A stretch of 64,000 nt of DNA, from NCBI GenBank assembly GCA_965221595.1, contig OZ244900.1, positions 1,798,001-1,862,000 on the forward strand, in the 5' to 3' direction. Numbering within the stretch: position 1 is the first letter of the stretch; each line of letters begins with the position of its first letter. The notes beneath the pieces were generated by a model, which searched no databases, was not told the origin of the DNA, and worked only from the letters and a program-made list of their open reading frames with translations. Both the position numbers and the translations under genes were made by a program. Of the stretch, positions 43,685 to 51,586 are shown in pieces. The stretch comes from JAAXGX01 sp965221595 (lineage in GTDB: Bacteria; Acidobacteriota; Vicinamibacteria; Vicinamibacterales; UBA8438).

Positions 43685-44653
43685 GTGAAACATTTGCTGC
43701 CCGCATTGCTGCTTGCGGCGGTGGTTGTTGCCCTGGCGCCGCCGCCCGCATATGCCCAGTCCGGTGACGTGCCGCGCACGCCATGGGGCAAGCCCGACCT
43801 GCAGGGGGTCTGGGACTACGCAACCCTGACGCCGATGGAACGTCCCGCCGAGTTCGCCGACAGGGCGACGTTGACCGACGAGGACGTGGCGGCCATCGTG
43901 GCCCGCTCCGAGCAGTTCACGCAGTTCCTTTCGGAGAACGGCATCGGCTCGAGCGACACGCGCACCGGCACCTACGATGAGTTCTGGTTCGACTTCGGAT
44001 CGGACGTCGCGGCCGACCGGCGCACGTCGCTCGTGGTCGATCCGCCGAGCGGGCGCATTCCCGACCTGACGCCGGTGGCGCGCGAGCGCCAAGCGGCGCG
44101 GCGCGCCTATCTGGCGGAGCATCCGGCCGACTCGTGGGCGGATCGCAACCTGGCCGAGCGCTGCCTGGTGGGCTTCAACAGCGGTCCGCCCATGGCTCCC
44201 AGCGCGTACAACAACATCTTCCAGCTCTTCCAGACCGAGGACTATGTTGTCATCCTCAACGAAATGGTGCACGACGCGCGGATCGTGCCGATTGACGACC
44301 GGGGCCCATTGGACCCTGACATCCGGCAGTGGCTGGGCAGCTCCCGCGGCTACTGGGACGGCGACACCCTGGTGGTCGAGACGGCGAACTTCCGGGACGA
44401 GACCAACTTCCGTGGGGTGACGGGCGACATGCGGCTGGAGGAGCGCTTCACGCGCGCCGACGCCGAGACGCTGCTCTATCGCTTCACGATAAACGACCCC
44501 CGCACGTTCGAGCGGCCCTGGACCGCCGAGGTGCCGGTCGCGCGCTCGCCCAACCCGACCTTCGAATATGCGTGCCACGAGGGGAACTACGGCCTCGAAG
44601 GTATTCTAGCCGGCACGCGGGCGGAAGAACGGGAGGCCGAGGCTTCGCGCTAG
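43685..44653 (+). CDS. secreted PRTPWGDPDLQG-family protein, copy 6
   Basis: A 322-residue paralogue starting at GTG 43685 behind AAGGGGG. Signal to AYAQ, then VPRTPWGKPDLQGVWDYATL and TPMERPAEF. Blocks: LVVDPPSGRIPDLTP, AERCLVGFNSGPPMAPS, YNNIFQLF, MVHDARIVPIDDRG, GYWDGDTLVVETANF, ERFTRADAETLLYRFTINDP and FEYACHEGNYGLEGIL. It is the only copy on the plus strand. No function known. Confidence 0.8.
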   Translation: MKHLLPALLLAAVVVALAPPPAYAQSGDVPRTPWGKPDLQGVWDYATLTPMERPAEFADRATLTDEDVAAIVARSEQFTQFLSENGIGSSDTRTGTYDEFWFDFGSDVAADRRTSLVVDPPSGRIPDLTPVARERQAARRAYLAEHPADSWADRNLAERCLVGFNSGPPMAPSAYNNIFQLFQTEDYVVILNEMVHDARIVPIDDRGPLDPDIRQWLGSSRGYWDGDTLVVETANFRDETNFRGVTGDMRLEERFTRADAETLLYRFTINDPRTFERPWTAEVPVARSPNPTFEYACHEGNYGLEGILAGTRAEEREAEASR

Positions 44654-44717
44654 CAGCCCGCAACCCGGGGTTCGCGAAACCATTCTGCGCGGCACTGCAC
44701 CGGCGCGGGGCGGGGTG

Positions 44718-44789
44718 TGGGCCGCGCTGGGATCGAACCAGCGACACCCTGATTAAAAGTCAGGTGCTCTACCACTGAGCTAGCGGCCC
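44718..44789 (-). tRNA. trnK: tRNA-Lys (anticodon TTT)
   Basis: On the minus strand a 72-nt cloverleaf: acceptor GGGCCGC/GCGGCCC with discriminator A, D-arm GCTC/GAGC around AGTGGTA, anticodon stem CCTGA/TCAGG with loop CTTTTAA (anticodon TTT), T-arm GCTGG/CCAGC around TTCGATC. CCA is not encoded. It reads lysine AAA/AAG. Confidence 0.93.
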
Positions 44790-44799
44790 AAGTCCTTTA

Positions 44800-44827
44800 T
44801 CTATAGATGGTTAAGGAAGCTCGCCAA
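44800..44827 (-). promoter_or_regulatory. likely sigma70-type promoter of tRNA-Lys
   Basis: TTGGCG (44827-44822), a 16-nt spacer and TATAGA (44805-44800) lie 10 nt before the tRNA 5' end on the same strand, within an unusually AT-rich patch. Each box matches four of six consensus bases. Confidence 0.5.
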
Positions 44828-44829
44828 AG

Positions 44830-45719
44830 TACTGCCAGCCGTTTCCCTTGTCGCCGGACTGCAGAGGCCCTCGGTTCGCGTCATGTTCGCCATCGGTGTC
44901 AGTAGGCCTCGTAGCGGGTCTCATTGTCGCTTGCCGAGGCTCGCCCTCCCACGACCCGGCGGAATCGGATGAGCGTCGACTTGCGTGTCGTGCCACCACC
45001 CCTGGCTCACGCCCCCGTCTCCCCGCGCCGGCCAGTCCGTCGTGCTCAACACCTCGACCAAGGCCGCCCGGAGCCCCTCGCTGCGTCCGCTCTCACGCGA
45101 GGCAAGAGCGTGAGGGCGACCAGCGCCTCTCCGACATGCTTCGCGGTCAACCGGGGTCTGGTGCCAATCCAGCGTACCACGACCCGGGGGAGCCCGAGGT
45201 GTTCAGCGTCAACTACTCTTGCCGCTTGATGGACTGCGGCGCAGGGCGGCGGGGTCGGGGTCGAACAGTTTGCGATCGTCGTGTGGCATCGGCGGTATCT
45301 CAGTTGACGGCGCCCCGGGCGCGGTTACGACTCCGGCTGGCAGTTGCGTCCAGCGTGTTCGCGCCTGGCGACTGCCGGCGCCGTCAGCCGCGGCCTCGCT
45401 GCGCGGCCGCGAGGGGTGCGTCGTGCAGGCCGCTCCCGGCGGTGAAGCCGCCGTCGGTCGCCGTGCCCTCAATCGTCCGCCAATTCGTGTCGCAGGGGAC
45501 GGCGACCCTCATGTCGAGGTGGCCGCGGCCAATCATTCAGGCGAACAGCTCCAGGGCAGGGCGGGGTCGGCGTCCGGCGGCGCCGGCGACAACTGCCAGT
45601 CGCGGTCGTTGAGCACCGCTCTACTCCCAGGGATTCACCGATCACGACCCCTTGCCGCGTTGAAGTGATCAACGTTACGCGTCGCCTGACAGGGGAGAGA
45701 GCGGCGGAACAAACGACGG
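44830..45719. other. accessory spacer with no intact gene
   Basis: About 890 bp between tRNA-Lys and the PIN toxin. No full-length gene is recognisable. On the minus strand there are short coherent-looking pieces: VLNDRDWQLSPAPPDADPAL near 45610, immediately followed after a shift by MIGRGHLDMRVAVPCDTNW near 45535. These suggest decayed genes but cannot be assigned. Confidence 0.5.
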
Positions 45720-46142
45720 TCACGGAGTTCGCCAAGCGCGGAGTGAAGAAACGCCGCCGGCCGTAGAGGCGCGACGGACATAGCGCTGGTCTGCGGTGAC
45801 GAAGACACCGCCGTGGACGAGGGCCACGGCGTGGTACGCGGCATCATAGAACGTGACATCGTAGGCGAGAGCGATGGATAGGGCCTGCTGCCTCCATCTG
45901 ATGTCGAGCCGGGCTTCCCGCAGTCCGAAGTCCACCAGCGACGAGAGCATGTCGCCTGCGTGATCGGGAAACCGCCTCGCCAGCGTGTTGCCAACTTCGT
46001 AGATCCAGAGCTGTGGGACGACCAGCTGGATGGTATCGGCGGCGGCGGCGTCGCGAAGCGACAGCGCCGCCTCGTCGTCCTGCTCGTCATCACCGGGAAG
46101 CACCCACTTGAGGAGCACTGAAGCGTCCGGAGTGACGATCAC
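45720..46142 (-). CDS. PIN-domain toxin (VapC-like)
   Basis: A 140-residue PIN-domain RNase, probable toxin. The acidic active-site residues are visible: Asp in VTPDASVLLKWVLP (N-terminus), Glu in LWIYEVGNTLARRF, Asp in DVTFYDAAYHAVALVH and Asp in FVTADQRYVRRA. Its GTG start overlaps the antitoxin stop by 4 bp (GTGA), so the pair is translationally coupled. It lies in a decayed accessory region but itself looks intact. Confidence 0.85.
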   Translation of the reverse strand: MIVTPDASVLLKWVLPGDDEQDDEAALSLRDAAAADTIQLVVPQLWIYEVGNTLARRFPDHAGDMLSSLVDFGLREARLDIRWRQQALSIALAYDVTFYDAAYHAVALVHGGVFVTADQRYVRRASTAGGVSSLRAWRTP

Positions 46143-46372
46143 GACGTGCGCCTATCTCGGTCCTCGCGTAGCCAGCGGACCAGGTCTTCGGTGGCGACCG
46201 AAGGGAGCCGCGCGCGCAGCGAGTCCATCCGCGCAGAGGCGTCCCGGCGGGCGGAAGCGCGGGACCACTCGTGGATTGCAGAGTTCACCGCGCGGCTTCG
46301 AGCGCCGCGAGGGAGTTGCTCGAGGACGCGCCAAGCGTCATCGTCCATCATGATGTTGACTCGTCTGGACAC
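46139..46372 (-). CDS. ribbon-helix-helix-type antitoxin of the PIN toxin
   Basis: A 77-residue protein with a CopG-like N-terminus, VSRRVNIMMDDDAWRVLEQL then RGARSRAVNSAIHEW, that would bind DNA, and a charged C-terminus for toxin neutralisation. GTG 46372 was chosen because AGGAGCAGG precedes it; an ATG 14 codons further upstream is possible. It probably represses its own operon, as known for this type. Confidence 0.75.
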   Translation of the reverse strand: MSRRVNIMMDDDAWRVLEQLPRGARSRAVNSAIHEWSRASARRDASARMDSLRARLPSVATEDLVRWLREDRDRRTS

Positions 46373-46520
46373 GGCATCCTGCTCCTGTGTTCCATCGATG
46401 TGTAACTGTTCCACACTTCAGTGGTGTCGGCAAGCTCGGCGTTGAACACGGGGAGCCACGAAGTGTGGCGTCACGAGCGTACGGGCCAAAAAATTGACGC
46501 TGCCGCGTCATGATGGCGAC

Positions 46521-46595
46521 ATGGCGGAGGGCACTCTCCGTGCCATTCTTCGCGAGGCGCGGATCGACCCCGGCGACTTCCTGGCGCGCCGGTAA
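46521..46595 (+). pseudogene. HicA-like toxin C-terminal fragment
   Basis: A 24-codon ORF reading AEGTLRAILREARIDPGDFL then ARR and stop, which matches the conserved C-terminus of HicA-family toxins. The dsRNA-binding N-terminal part is absent upstream. Too short to be functional. Confidence 0.5.
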
Positions 46596-46639
46596 GCAGG
46601 CGGAGGAACCTGGAGCACCTAGCTGGCTGGCGTCGGGCG

Positions 46640-46891
46640 CTACGGTACGCTCACCGGCACCAGGAGGTCGAGTCCCGTCTCGGGCTCTTGAAGATGGGTC
46701 AGCGCTGTCGGCAACGGGTCGCCGTGCTCGATGCACGACTCGGCGATCTTTCGGGCGAGACCCTGCGCGATTTCGGTCGCCTCGGCGACGCTCCCGGCCT
46801 TCGGCGCGGCGCGGCGAGACAAGAGCCCCGGCGAGCGGATGGTCGCCGGCGGCGGGCACGCTGCGGTTCTCGGGGCTATCACGGCGCACAC
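46640..46891 (-). pseudogene. HicB-like antitoxin fragment
   Basis: The C-terminal part reads SVAEATEIAQGLARKIAES, then CIEHGDPLPTALTHL and ends LLVPVSVP, reminiscent of HicB C-terminal helices (EHGDPLP motif). The first 30 residues do not fit the family, so a frameshift or truncation is likely. It faces the HicA fragment instead of running with it, so the module has been rearranged. Assignment tentative. Confidence 0.35.
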
Positions 46892-46977
46892 GCTGGCGAA
46901 CGTCTCCGGCAGGCGCTCGGGAGCAGCCGGGGGAGTGAAGTTGCCCGGGTCCTGTTGGGGGCGGAGGAGCGTCCGCG

Positions 46978-47190
46978 ATGCCGAAGACTAGACCGCCGTA
47001 CGCGGTGGAGTTCCGGCGAGGACTTGGCTCGGGAGTTCGAACCATCGTCCCAGGCGATCCGGACCTGGGTGGCCCAGGCCGACCGCGATGCCGGCACTCG
47101 CCTCGATGGGCTGCGCACGGAAGAGCGTGAAGAGCTGCGGCGGCTGCGCCGTGAGAACCGGTGGCTGCGCGAAGAGATTCTCGGTGGAAT
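46978..47190 (+). mobile_element. broken IS3-family OrfA (transposase helix-turn-helix)
   Basis: MPKTRPPYAVEFRR opens at 46978 as in IS3 OrfA proteins. After a deletion/frameshift the next frame reads DLAREFEPSSQAIRTWVAQ, then ADRDAGTRLDGLRTEEREEL and RRLRRENRWLREEIL, the typical helix-turn-helix and leucine-zipper part. It ends there. OrfB and terminal inverted repeats are not found nearby. A dead insertion-sequence remnant. Confidence 0.7.
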
Positions 47191-47508
47191 CTATAGGAAC
47201 GCGTCACGGCTGGGGATCACGACGCGCTCGATGGTCAGCAGCCGCTGGTCGACTTTGCCGAAGGCGATCTCGGCGTGGCGCAGGCGTTCGTCGATACCGT
47301 CCATCCGCGTTTCAATCCGGTCCATCCGCGTCTCGATGCGGTCCATCCGGGCGGAGAGGTCAACGCGCAGCTCGTCGATCCGCGCGTTGACATCGTCGAT
47401 TCGGGCGTTCACGCCGTCGATGAGCGCGTACATCACGCCGGTCAGCAGCACCGCCAAGGCAACGCTGGTGCCGACCATGGTGAGCACGAGAGCGCGAGTG
47501 TCGCTCAT
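47191..47508 (-). CDS. small single-pass membrane protein with coiled coil
   Basis: A 105-residue protein with an N-terminal membrane helix (TMVGTSVALAVLLTGVMYAL) and a long heptad-repeat region in which RIDDVNARIDELRVD and the repeated RMDRIET unit (twice, then RMDGIDERL) predict a coiled coil. ATG 47508 follows CGGAGCG. It sits between the IS3 remnant and an esterase gene. No family function known; similar short proteins are common beside mobile DNA in this kind of genome, which is an impression rather than a search result. Confidence 0.6.
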   Translation of the reverse strand: MSDTRALVLTMVGTSVALAVLLTGVMYALIDGVNARIDDVNARIDELRVDLSARMDRIETRMDRIETRMDGIDERLRHAEIAFGKVDQRLLTIERVVIPSRDAFL

Positions 47509-47649
47509 CGCTCCGAGGGTACCACGTCGTGGAGCGATTGGAAACGGCGCTGGATCGTCCGCAGCGTGCCCGCGAATCCGCTGTCTGCATTCGGTTTGCG
47601 CCGGGGCGTGCGGCGAGGAGTACAATCGGCCGAATAGAAAGGATACCCC

Positions 47650-48585
47650 ATGGCCTTGAAGCACGTCCGTCGTCTCGTCGCGGCGTTTGCCGTTCTCGTG
47701 TTCGCGCCCGGTATCGCCCACGGGCAGTTGTCGGAATCCGCGGATTGGGCCATCAGCGTGGGCCGGGATTTCCGGTCGATTCCTAACGTGACCTACCTGA
47801 CCGCCAACCAGTGGGAAGGGAAGCTGGACATCTACGTGCCGCGCGACGACTCGGCCGGTCCCCATCCGACGTTCATCTACTTCCACGGCGGGGCGCACGT
47901 ATTCGGCAGCAAGGAGGCGAGCTTCCTTACGTTGTTGCCCTATCTGGAGATGGGCTGGGCGGTGGTGAACGTAGAGTACCGCCTGGCGGGAGCGGCGCAC
48001 GCGCCGGCCGCGGTGGAGGACTGCCTGTGCGCCGTGCGCTGGGTCATCGAGCATGCGGACGACTACAACCTGGACGCGAGCCGGCTGGTGCTGACCGGCG
48101 CCTCCGCGGGGAGCCATCTGGCGCTGACTTCCGGCATGCTGCCGGCCTCGACAGGTCTCGACCGGCAATGCCCGGGCGCGCCTATCGCGGTGGCCGCGGT
48201 GGTGAACTGGTACGGCATTACCGACGTGCTCGAGCGGCTCGAGGGGCCGCACTCGAGGCCGGGTACGGTCCGCTGGTTCGGGAGCAACCCGAACCGGCAG
48301 GAGTTGGCGCAGATGCTCTCGCCCATTCGCTACGTGCGCGCAGGGCTGCCGCCGATCATCACCATCCACGGTGACCAGGATCCCCGCATTCCGCATACCC
48401 AGGCAGTGCGTCTGCACGAGGGGCTGGACCGGGTGGGCGTGCCGAATCAACTGGTGACCATCCCGGGCGGCGGGCACGGCGGGTTCCCACCGGACGAGAT
48501 GCGGCGCAGCCACGAGGCCATCCGTGCGTTTCTCGCGAAGCACGTCGCCACGAAGTCGATGATGACGCAGACGGCGGTCGACTGA
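47650..48585 (+). CDS. exported alpha/beta hydrolase (carboxylesterase, HSL/BD-FAE-like)
   Basis: A 311-residue esterase with signal peptide (residues 1-25, IAHGQ). Motifs: PTFIYFHGGAHVFGSKEA (HGG oxyanion), VNVEYRLAGAAHAPAAVEDC, nucleophile Ser in LTGASAGSHLAL, acid Asp in IHGDQDPRIPH and catalytic His in GGGHGGFPPDEM. This corresponds to small carboxylesterases that deacylate esters. Substrate unknown. Confidence 0.9.
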   Translation: MALKHVRRLVAAFAVLVFAPGIAHGQLSESADWAISVGRDFRSIPNVTYLTANQWEGKLDIYVPRDDSAGPHPTFIYFHGGAHVFGSKEASFLTLLPYLEMGWAVVNVEYRLAGAAHAPAAVEDCLCAVRWVIEHADDYNLDASRLVLTGASAGSHLALTSGMLPASTGLDRQCPGAPIAVAAVVNWYGITDVLERLEGPHSRPGTVRWFGSNPNRQELAQMLSPIRYVRAGLPPIITIHGDQDPRIPHTQAVRLHEGLDRVGVPNQLVTIPGGGHGGFPPDEMRRSHEAIRAFLAKHVATKSMMTQTAVD

Positions 48586-48618
48586 CGGCGGCGAGGCTCG
48601 GCCCCGCCCTGTCGACGT

Positions 48619-50739
48619 CTACCGGCGGGCGGGGACGGCTGCGAGGTCTTGCTCCGCCCGATCGCGGATGTAGTGGCGCAGCGCGGTGAGCTGCTGGTCG
48701 GTCAGCTCGGGGTAGGCGGGCATGCCCTGGGCGTTACGGCCATCGCGGACGACGCGGGCGAATGCCGCCGCGGACAGCACGGCGCCGGAGGCGCGCAGAT
48801 CGGGCGCCATGCCGGACGACATGGCGCTGGGCCCGTGGCACGAGCTGCAGACGCCGCCGTACTCGCGTGCGCCCTGCTGGGCCAAGCCGGCATCCACCTC
48901 GAAGAAGGGCGCCTCGACGGGGACCGGGACGCGCGGCGGCGGTGACGCGGGCAGCGCCGCGCCGCCGTCGAGCGCGAACGCGATCAGGCGCCGCGGATGG
49001 ACGCCGTACGACCAGCCGTGAGCAGCCTCGCTCGGGCCACCGACGCCGGCCATGGCGCCGCCCCAGCCGACCAGCAGGGCCACGTACTGCCGGTCGTCGA
49101 TCGCATAGGTAATCGGCGGCGCGGAAATGCCCGAGCCGACGTGAAAGCGCCACAGCTCGGCGCCGCTCTCCGCATCGTAGGCGACGAGGTTGCCGTCGGC
49201 CCGCCCCTGGAACACCAGGTTGCCCGCTGTCGTGAGCGTCCCGGCGTTCCACATGCCCTCCAGCGGGACCTCCCATGCCTGTTCCCGGCGCACCGGATCC
49301 CAGGCCTGCAGCGACCCGATCACGTCGTCCGGGCGCGAGGAGCCGAGGCGGCGCGTCGCGACCCCCGTTCCGAATCCGCGTTCCGGTGAGCGCCAGCCGT
49401 CGAGGTCGATGCCCTCGTCCGTGAACTGATACGAAAGGTGGATGGTCGGGATGTATGCGAGGCCGGTTTGCGGATTGTACGACATCGCGTGCCAACTGTG
49501 ACCGCCGATTGGTCCCGGCGAGACCTGGGCAGGGGCAGTCTCGTAGCGCGCGCCGGGCGCCTCCACGGGCCGGCCGGTGGCCAGGTCGACACCGCTCGCC
49601 CAGGTAACCTCGGTGAACGGGTCCGCGGAGATCAGACGCCCGTTCGAGCGGTCGATCACGTAGAAGAAGCCGTTCTTGGGCGCGTGCAGCAGCGCCTTCA
49701 CCGGCCGCCCGTCCATCGTGAGGTCGGCCAGCACGATGTCCATGTTCGAGTTGTAGTCCCAGGTCTCGCCCGGCGTGGTCTGGTAGTGCCAGCGATACTC
49801 GCCGGTGTCTGGGTCGAGCGCGACGATGGAGCAGAGGAAGAGGTTGTCGCCGCCGCCCGGGCTCCGGATCTTCCGGTTCCAGGGCGACCCGTTGCCGGTG
49901 CCGATGTAGACGGCATCGAACTCGGGATCGTAGGTGAAGCCGTGCCAGGCGTTCCCGCCGCCGCCGTGCTCCCACCAATTGCCCGTCCAGGTCTCCGCCG
50001 CCATGGCCATCGCGTCGTTCTCGAAGCCGTCCGCGGGGTTGCCCGGCACGATATGGAAGCGCCACGCCTGCGCGCCGGTCTCGGCGTCGTACGCCGTGAC
50101 GTAGCCGCGCGCGGCGCCGTTCTCGGTGCCGCCGTTGCCGATGAGCACCTTGTCCTTGAAGACCTTGGGAGCGCCGGTGATGTAGAGGGCGGCGTCCGGT
50201 TCGATGGTCAGGGTGCTCCACAGCTCGCGTCCCGTACCGGCGTCGAGCGCGTTCAGCCGCCCGTCCCACGTGGCGACGTAGACCTTGCCCTTCCAGAACG
50301 CGATACCCCGGCTGTGGTCCCAGCCTACCCGCAGGCGGCGGTCGGCATGCCCGGCGACGTCGGGGTCGTATTCCCAGAGCAGGGCGCCGGTCGCCGCGTC
50401 CACAGCCTGCACGACGTTCATGCTGCGCACGAAGTACATGACGCCGTCGACGACCAGCGGGGTCGACACGAGGCCGCGGTCGCCCGGCAGATCGACGTAC
50501 CAGTCCACCGCGAGGCGGCTGACGGTGGCGGTGTCTATCCGGGTGAGGGGGCTGAAGCGCTGCTCGCTGTACGTGCGGCCGAACGTGAGCCAGTCGCCAC
50601 CTGGAGCGCCGGCGGCGAGCGCGGCGTCGTCCACCACCGCCGCGGGTGCCTGCTGGGCGGAAGGGATCGGCGGGAACGCGGCAAACGCCGCCCAGGCAAG
50701 TCCGGCGGCGAGGCCCGTCCTGCGTCTGTTGGCTGCCAT
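48619..50739 (-). CDS. quinohaemoprotein alcohol dehydrogenase-like protein (PQQ plus cytochrome c)
   Basis: A 706-residue exported PQQ dehydrogenase with a C-terminal cytochrome c domain. Signal to about residue 28; propeller motifs GDWLTFGRTYSEQRFSPLT, VVQAVDAATGALLWEYDP, VYVATWDGRLNALDAGTG, TGNGSPWNRKIRSPGGGDN and TTPGETWDYNSNMDIVLADL. The cytochrome domain has CSSCH and a likely axial Met in AQGMPAYPELT. The vicinal Cys-Cys of MDH/QHADH (CCDxVNRG) is replaced by WDHSRG. ATG 50739 follows CGGAGG. Likely oxidises an alcohol and passes electrons through its own haem. Confidence 0.9.
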   Translation of the reverse strand: MAANRRRTGLAAGLAWAAFAAFPPIPSAQQAPAAVVDDAALAAGAPGGDWLTFGRTYSEQRFSPLTRIDTATVSRLAVDWYVDLPGDRGLVSTPLVVDGVMYFVRSMNVVQAVDAATGALLWEYDPDVAGHADRRLRVGWDHSRGIAFWKGKVYVATWDGRLNALDAGTGRELWSTLTIEPDAALYITGAPKVFKDKVLIGNGGTENGAARGYVTAYDAETGAQAWRFHIVPGNPADGFENDAMAMAAETWTGNWWEHGGGGNAWHGFTYDPEFDAVYIGTGNGSPWNRKIRSPGGGDNLFLCSIVALDPDTGEYRWHYQTTPGETWDYNSNMDIVLADLTMDGRPVKALLHAPKNGFFYVIDRSNGRLISADPFTEVTWASGVDLATGRPVEAPGARYETAPAQVSPGPIGGHSWHAMSYNPQTGLAYIPTIHLSYQFTDEGIDLDGWRSPERGFGTGVATRRLGSSRPDDVIGSLQAWDPVRREQAWEVPLEGMWNAGTLTTAGNLVFQGRADGNLVAYDAESGAELWRFHVGSGISAPPITYAIDDRQYVALLVGWGGAMAGVGGPSEAAHGWSYGVHPRRLIAFALDGGAALPASPPPRVPVPVEAPFFEVDAGLAQQGAREYGGVCSSCHGPSAMSSGMAPDLRASGAVLSAAAFARVVRDGRNAQGMPAYPELTDQQLTALRHYIRDRAEQDLAAVPARR

Positions 50740-50849
50740 GCCCCACCTCCGGAACCGAGCCGGGAGCCGGTACCCCTGGACGGGGCCCGGACTCCCGCAC
50801 CCGCTGGTCGAGCGGCAGGCGATGCCGCGGCGTACGATTGCGGTGACGG

Positions 50850-51485
50850 TCAGTCTTGGTGCACGCTGATCGGGACCGACGCGGCCATCTGGCCCCACTC
50901 GAACCCGAACTGGTCGCTCGTCAACGAGAGCGTCAACTGGCTGGCGGGTGGATCCAGGTCCGCCACGTCCATCGCGATGCGTGCCACGTCGTGGCTCGCG
51001 TCGTACTGCGTGCCCCACTGGCCGGTCTGGCCGTTGACGATCAGATGAAACTCGTCGTCCGCGTGCGCTGCCCAGAGCGTGTACTCCCCGGCCGGGACGT
51101 GGGTGTCGCGGATCATCAGGTCCTTGTCGGTGACGAGCGTGGTCGCCTCGTCGGCGCCCATCCGCCACACCATGTTGGCCATCGGCTCGACGCTCTCGCC
51201 GACCACGCGGTCCCTCAGGTACGGCCGGCCGTAGCTGATCGAGACGTTGGCGTCGTCGATCATCCAGTCGACCTGGACGTGCGGGCTACCGCCCTGGCCG
51301 GGATGCACTTCCGTTGCCTTGCCGCCGCCGAGCATCTCGGGGGTCGAGGTGGCTGGCTCGGCTGCCGTCTCGGCCTCCGGCTCGGGCATCGGGTCGGGAA
51401 CGGCTTCCTCGACCGTGTCCCCGCCACAGGCGGCGGCAATGGCGAACGCGAAGAGTGTCAGAAGGAGGCGTGGTTTGCGGTTCAT
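50850..51485 (-). CDS. DUF2911 lipoprotein
   Basis: A 211-residue protein with a lipobox-type N-terminus (FAFAIAAACGG, Cys about residue 20), an acidic Pro/Glu-rich linker, then DUF2911: SPHVQVDWMIDDANVSISYG, RPYLRDRVVG, VWRMGADEATTLVT, VPAGEYTLWAAHADDEFHL and LTLTSDQF-like LTLSLTSDQFGFEWG. It is anchored to a membrane on the periplasmic side. Function unknown. It lies 110 bp upstream of the quinohaemoprotein on the same strand. Confidence 0.85.
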   Translation of the reverse strand: MNRKPRLLLTLFAFAIAAACGGDTVEEAVPDPMPEPEAETAAEPATSTPEMLGGGKATEVHPGQGGSPHVQVDWMIDDANVSISYGRPYLRDRVVGESVEPMANMVWRMGADEATTLVTDKDLMIRDTHVPAGEYTLWAAHADDEFHLIVNGQTGQWGTQYDASHDVARIAMDVADLDPPASQLTLSLTSDQFGFEWGQMAASVPISVHQD

Positions 51486-51586
51486 CGGGAGACTCCTGGC
51501 TGTCCGGCTTCAAGGGTCGCTGACGTGGTGTCCTGAGCTTCCGGTCCAAATATAGCATGCCGAACATGGCAGGCCGGGACGAACAG

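Noticed and set aside
44718..44789. tRNA-Lys as an attachment site for the neighbouring island
   Set aside because: The tRNA is on the minus strand with its 3' end at 44718, facing away from the island, and no duplicated 3' fragment or integrase was seen.
46338..47207. 289-codon minus-strand ORF through the island
   Set aside because: Translation is compositionally random and it overlaps the antitoxin start, the HicA/HicB fragments and the IS3 remnant.
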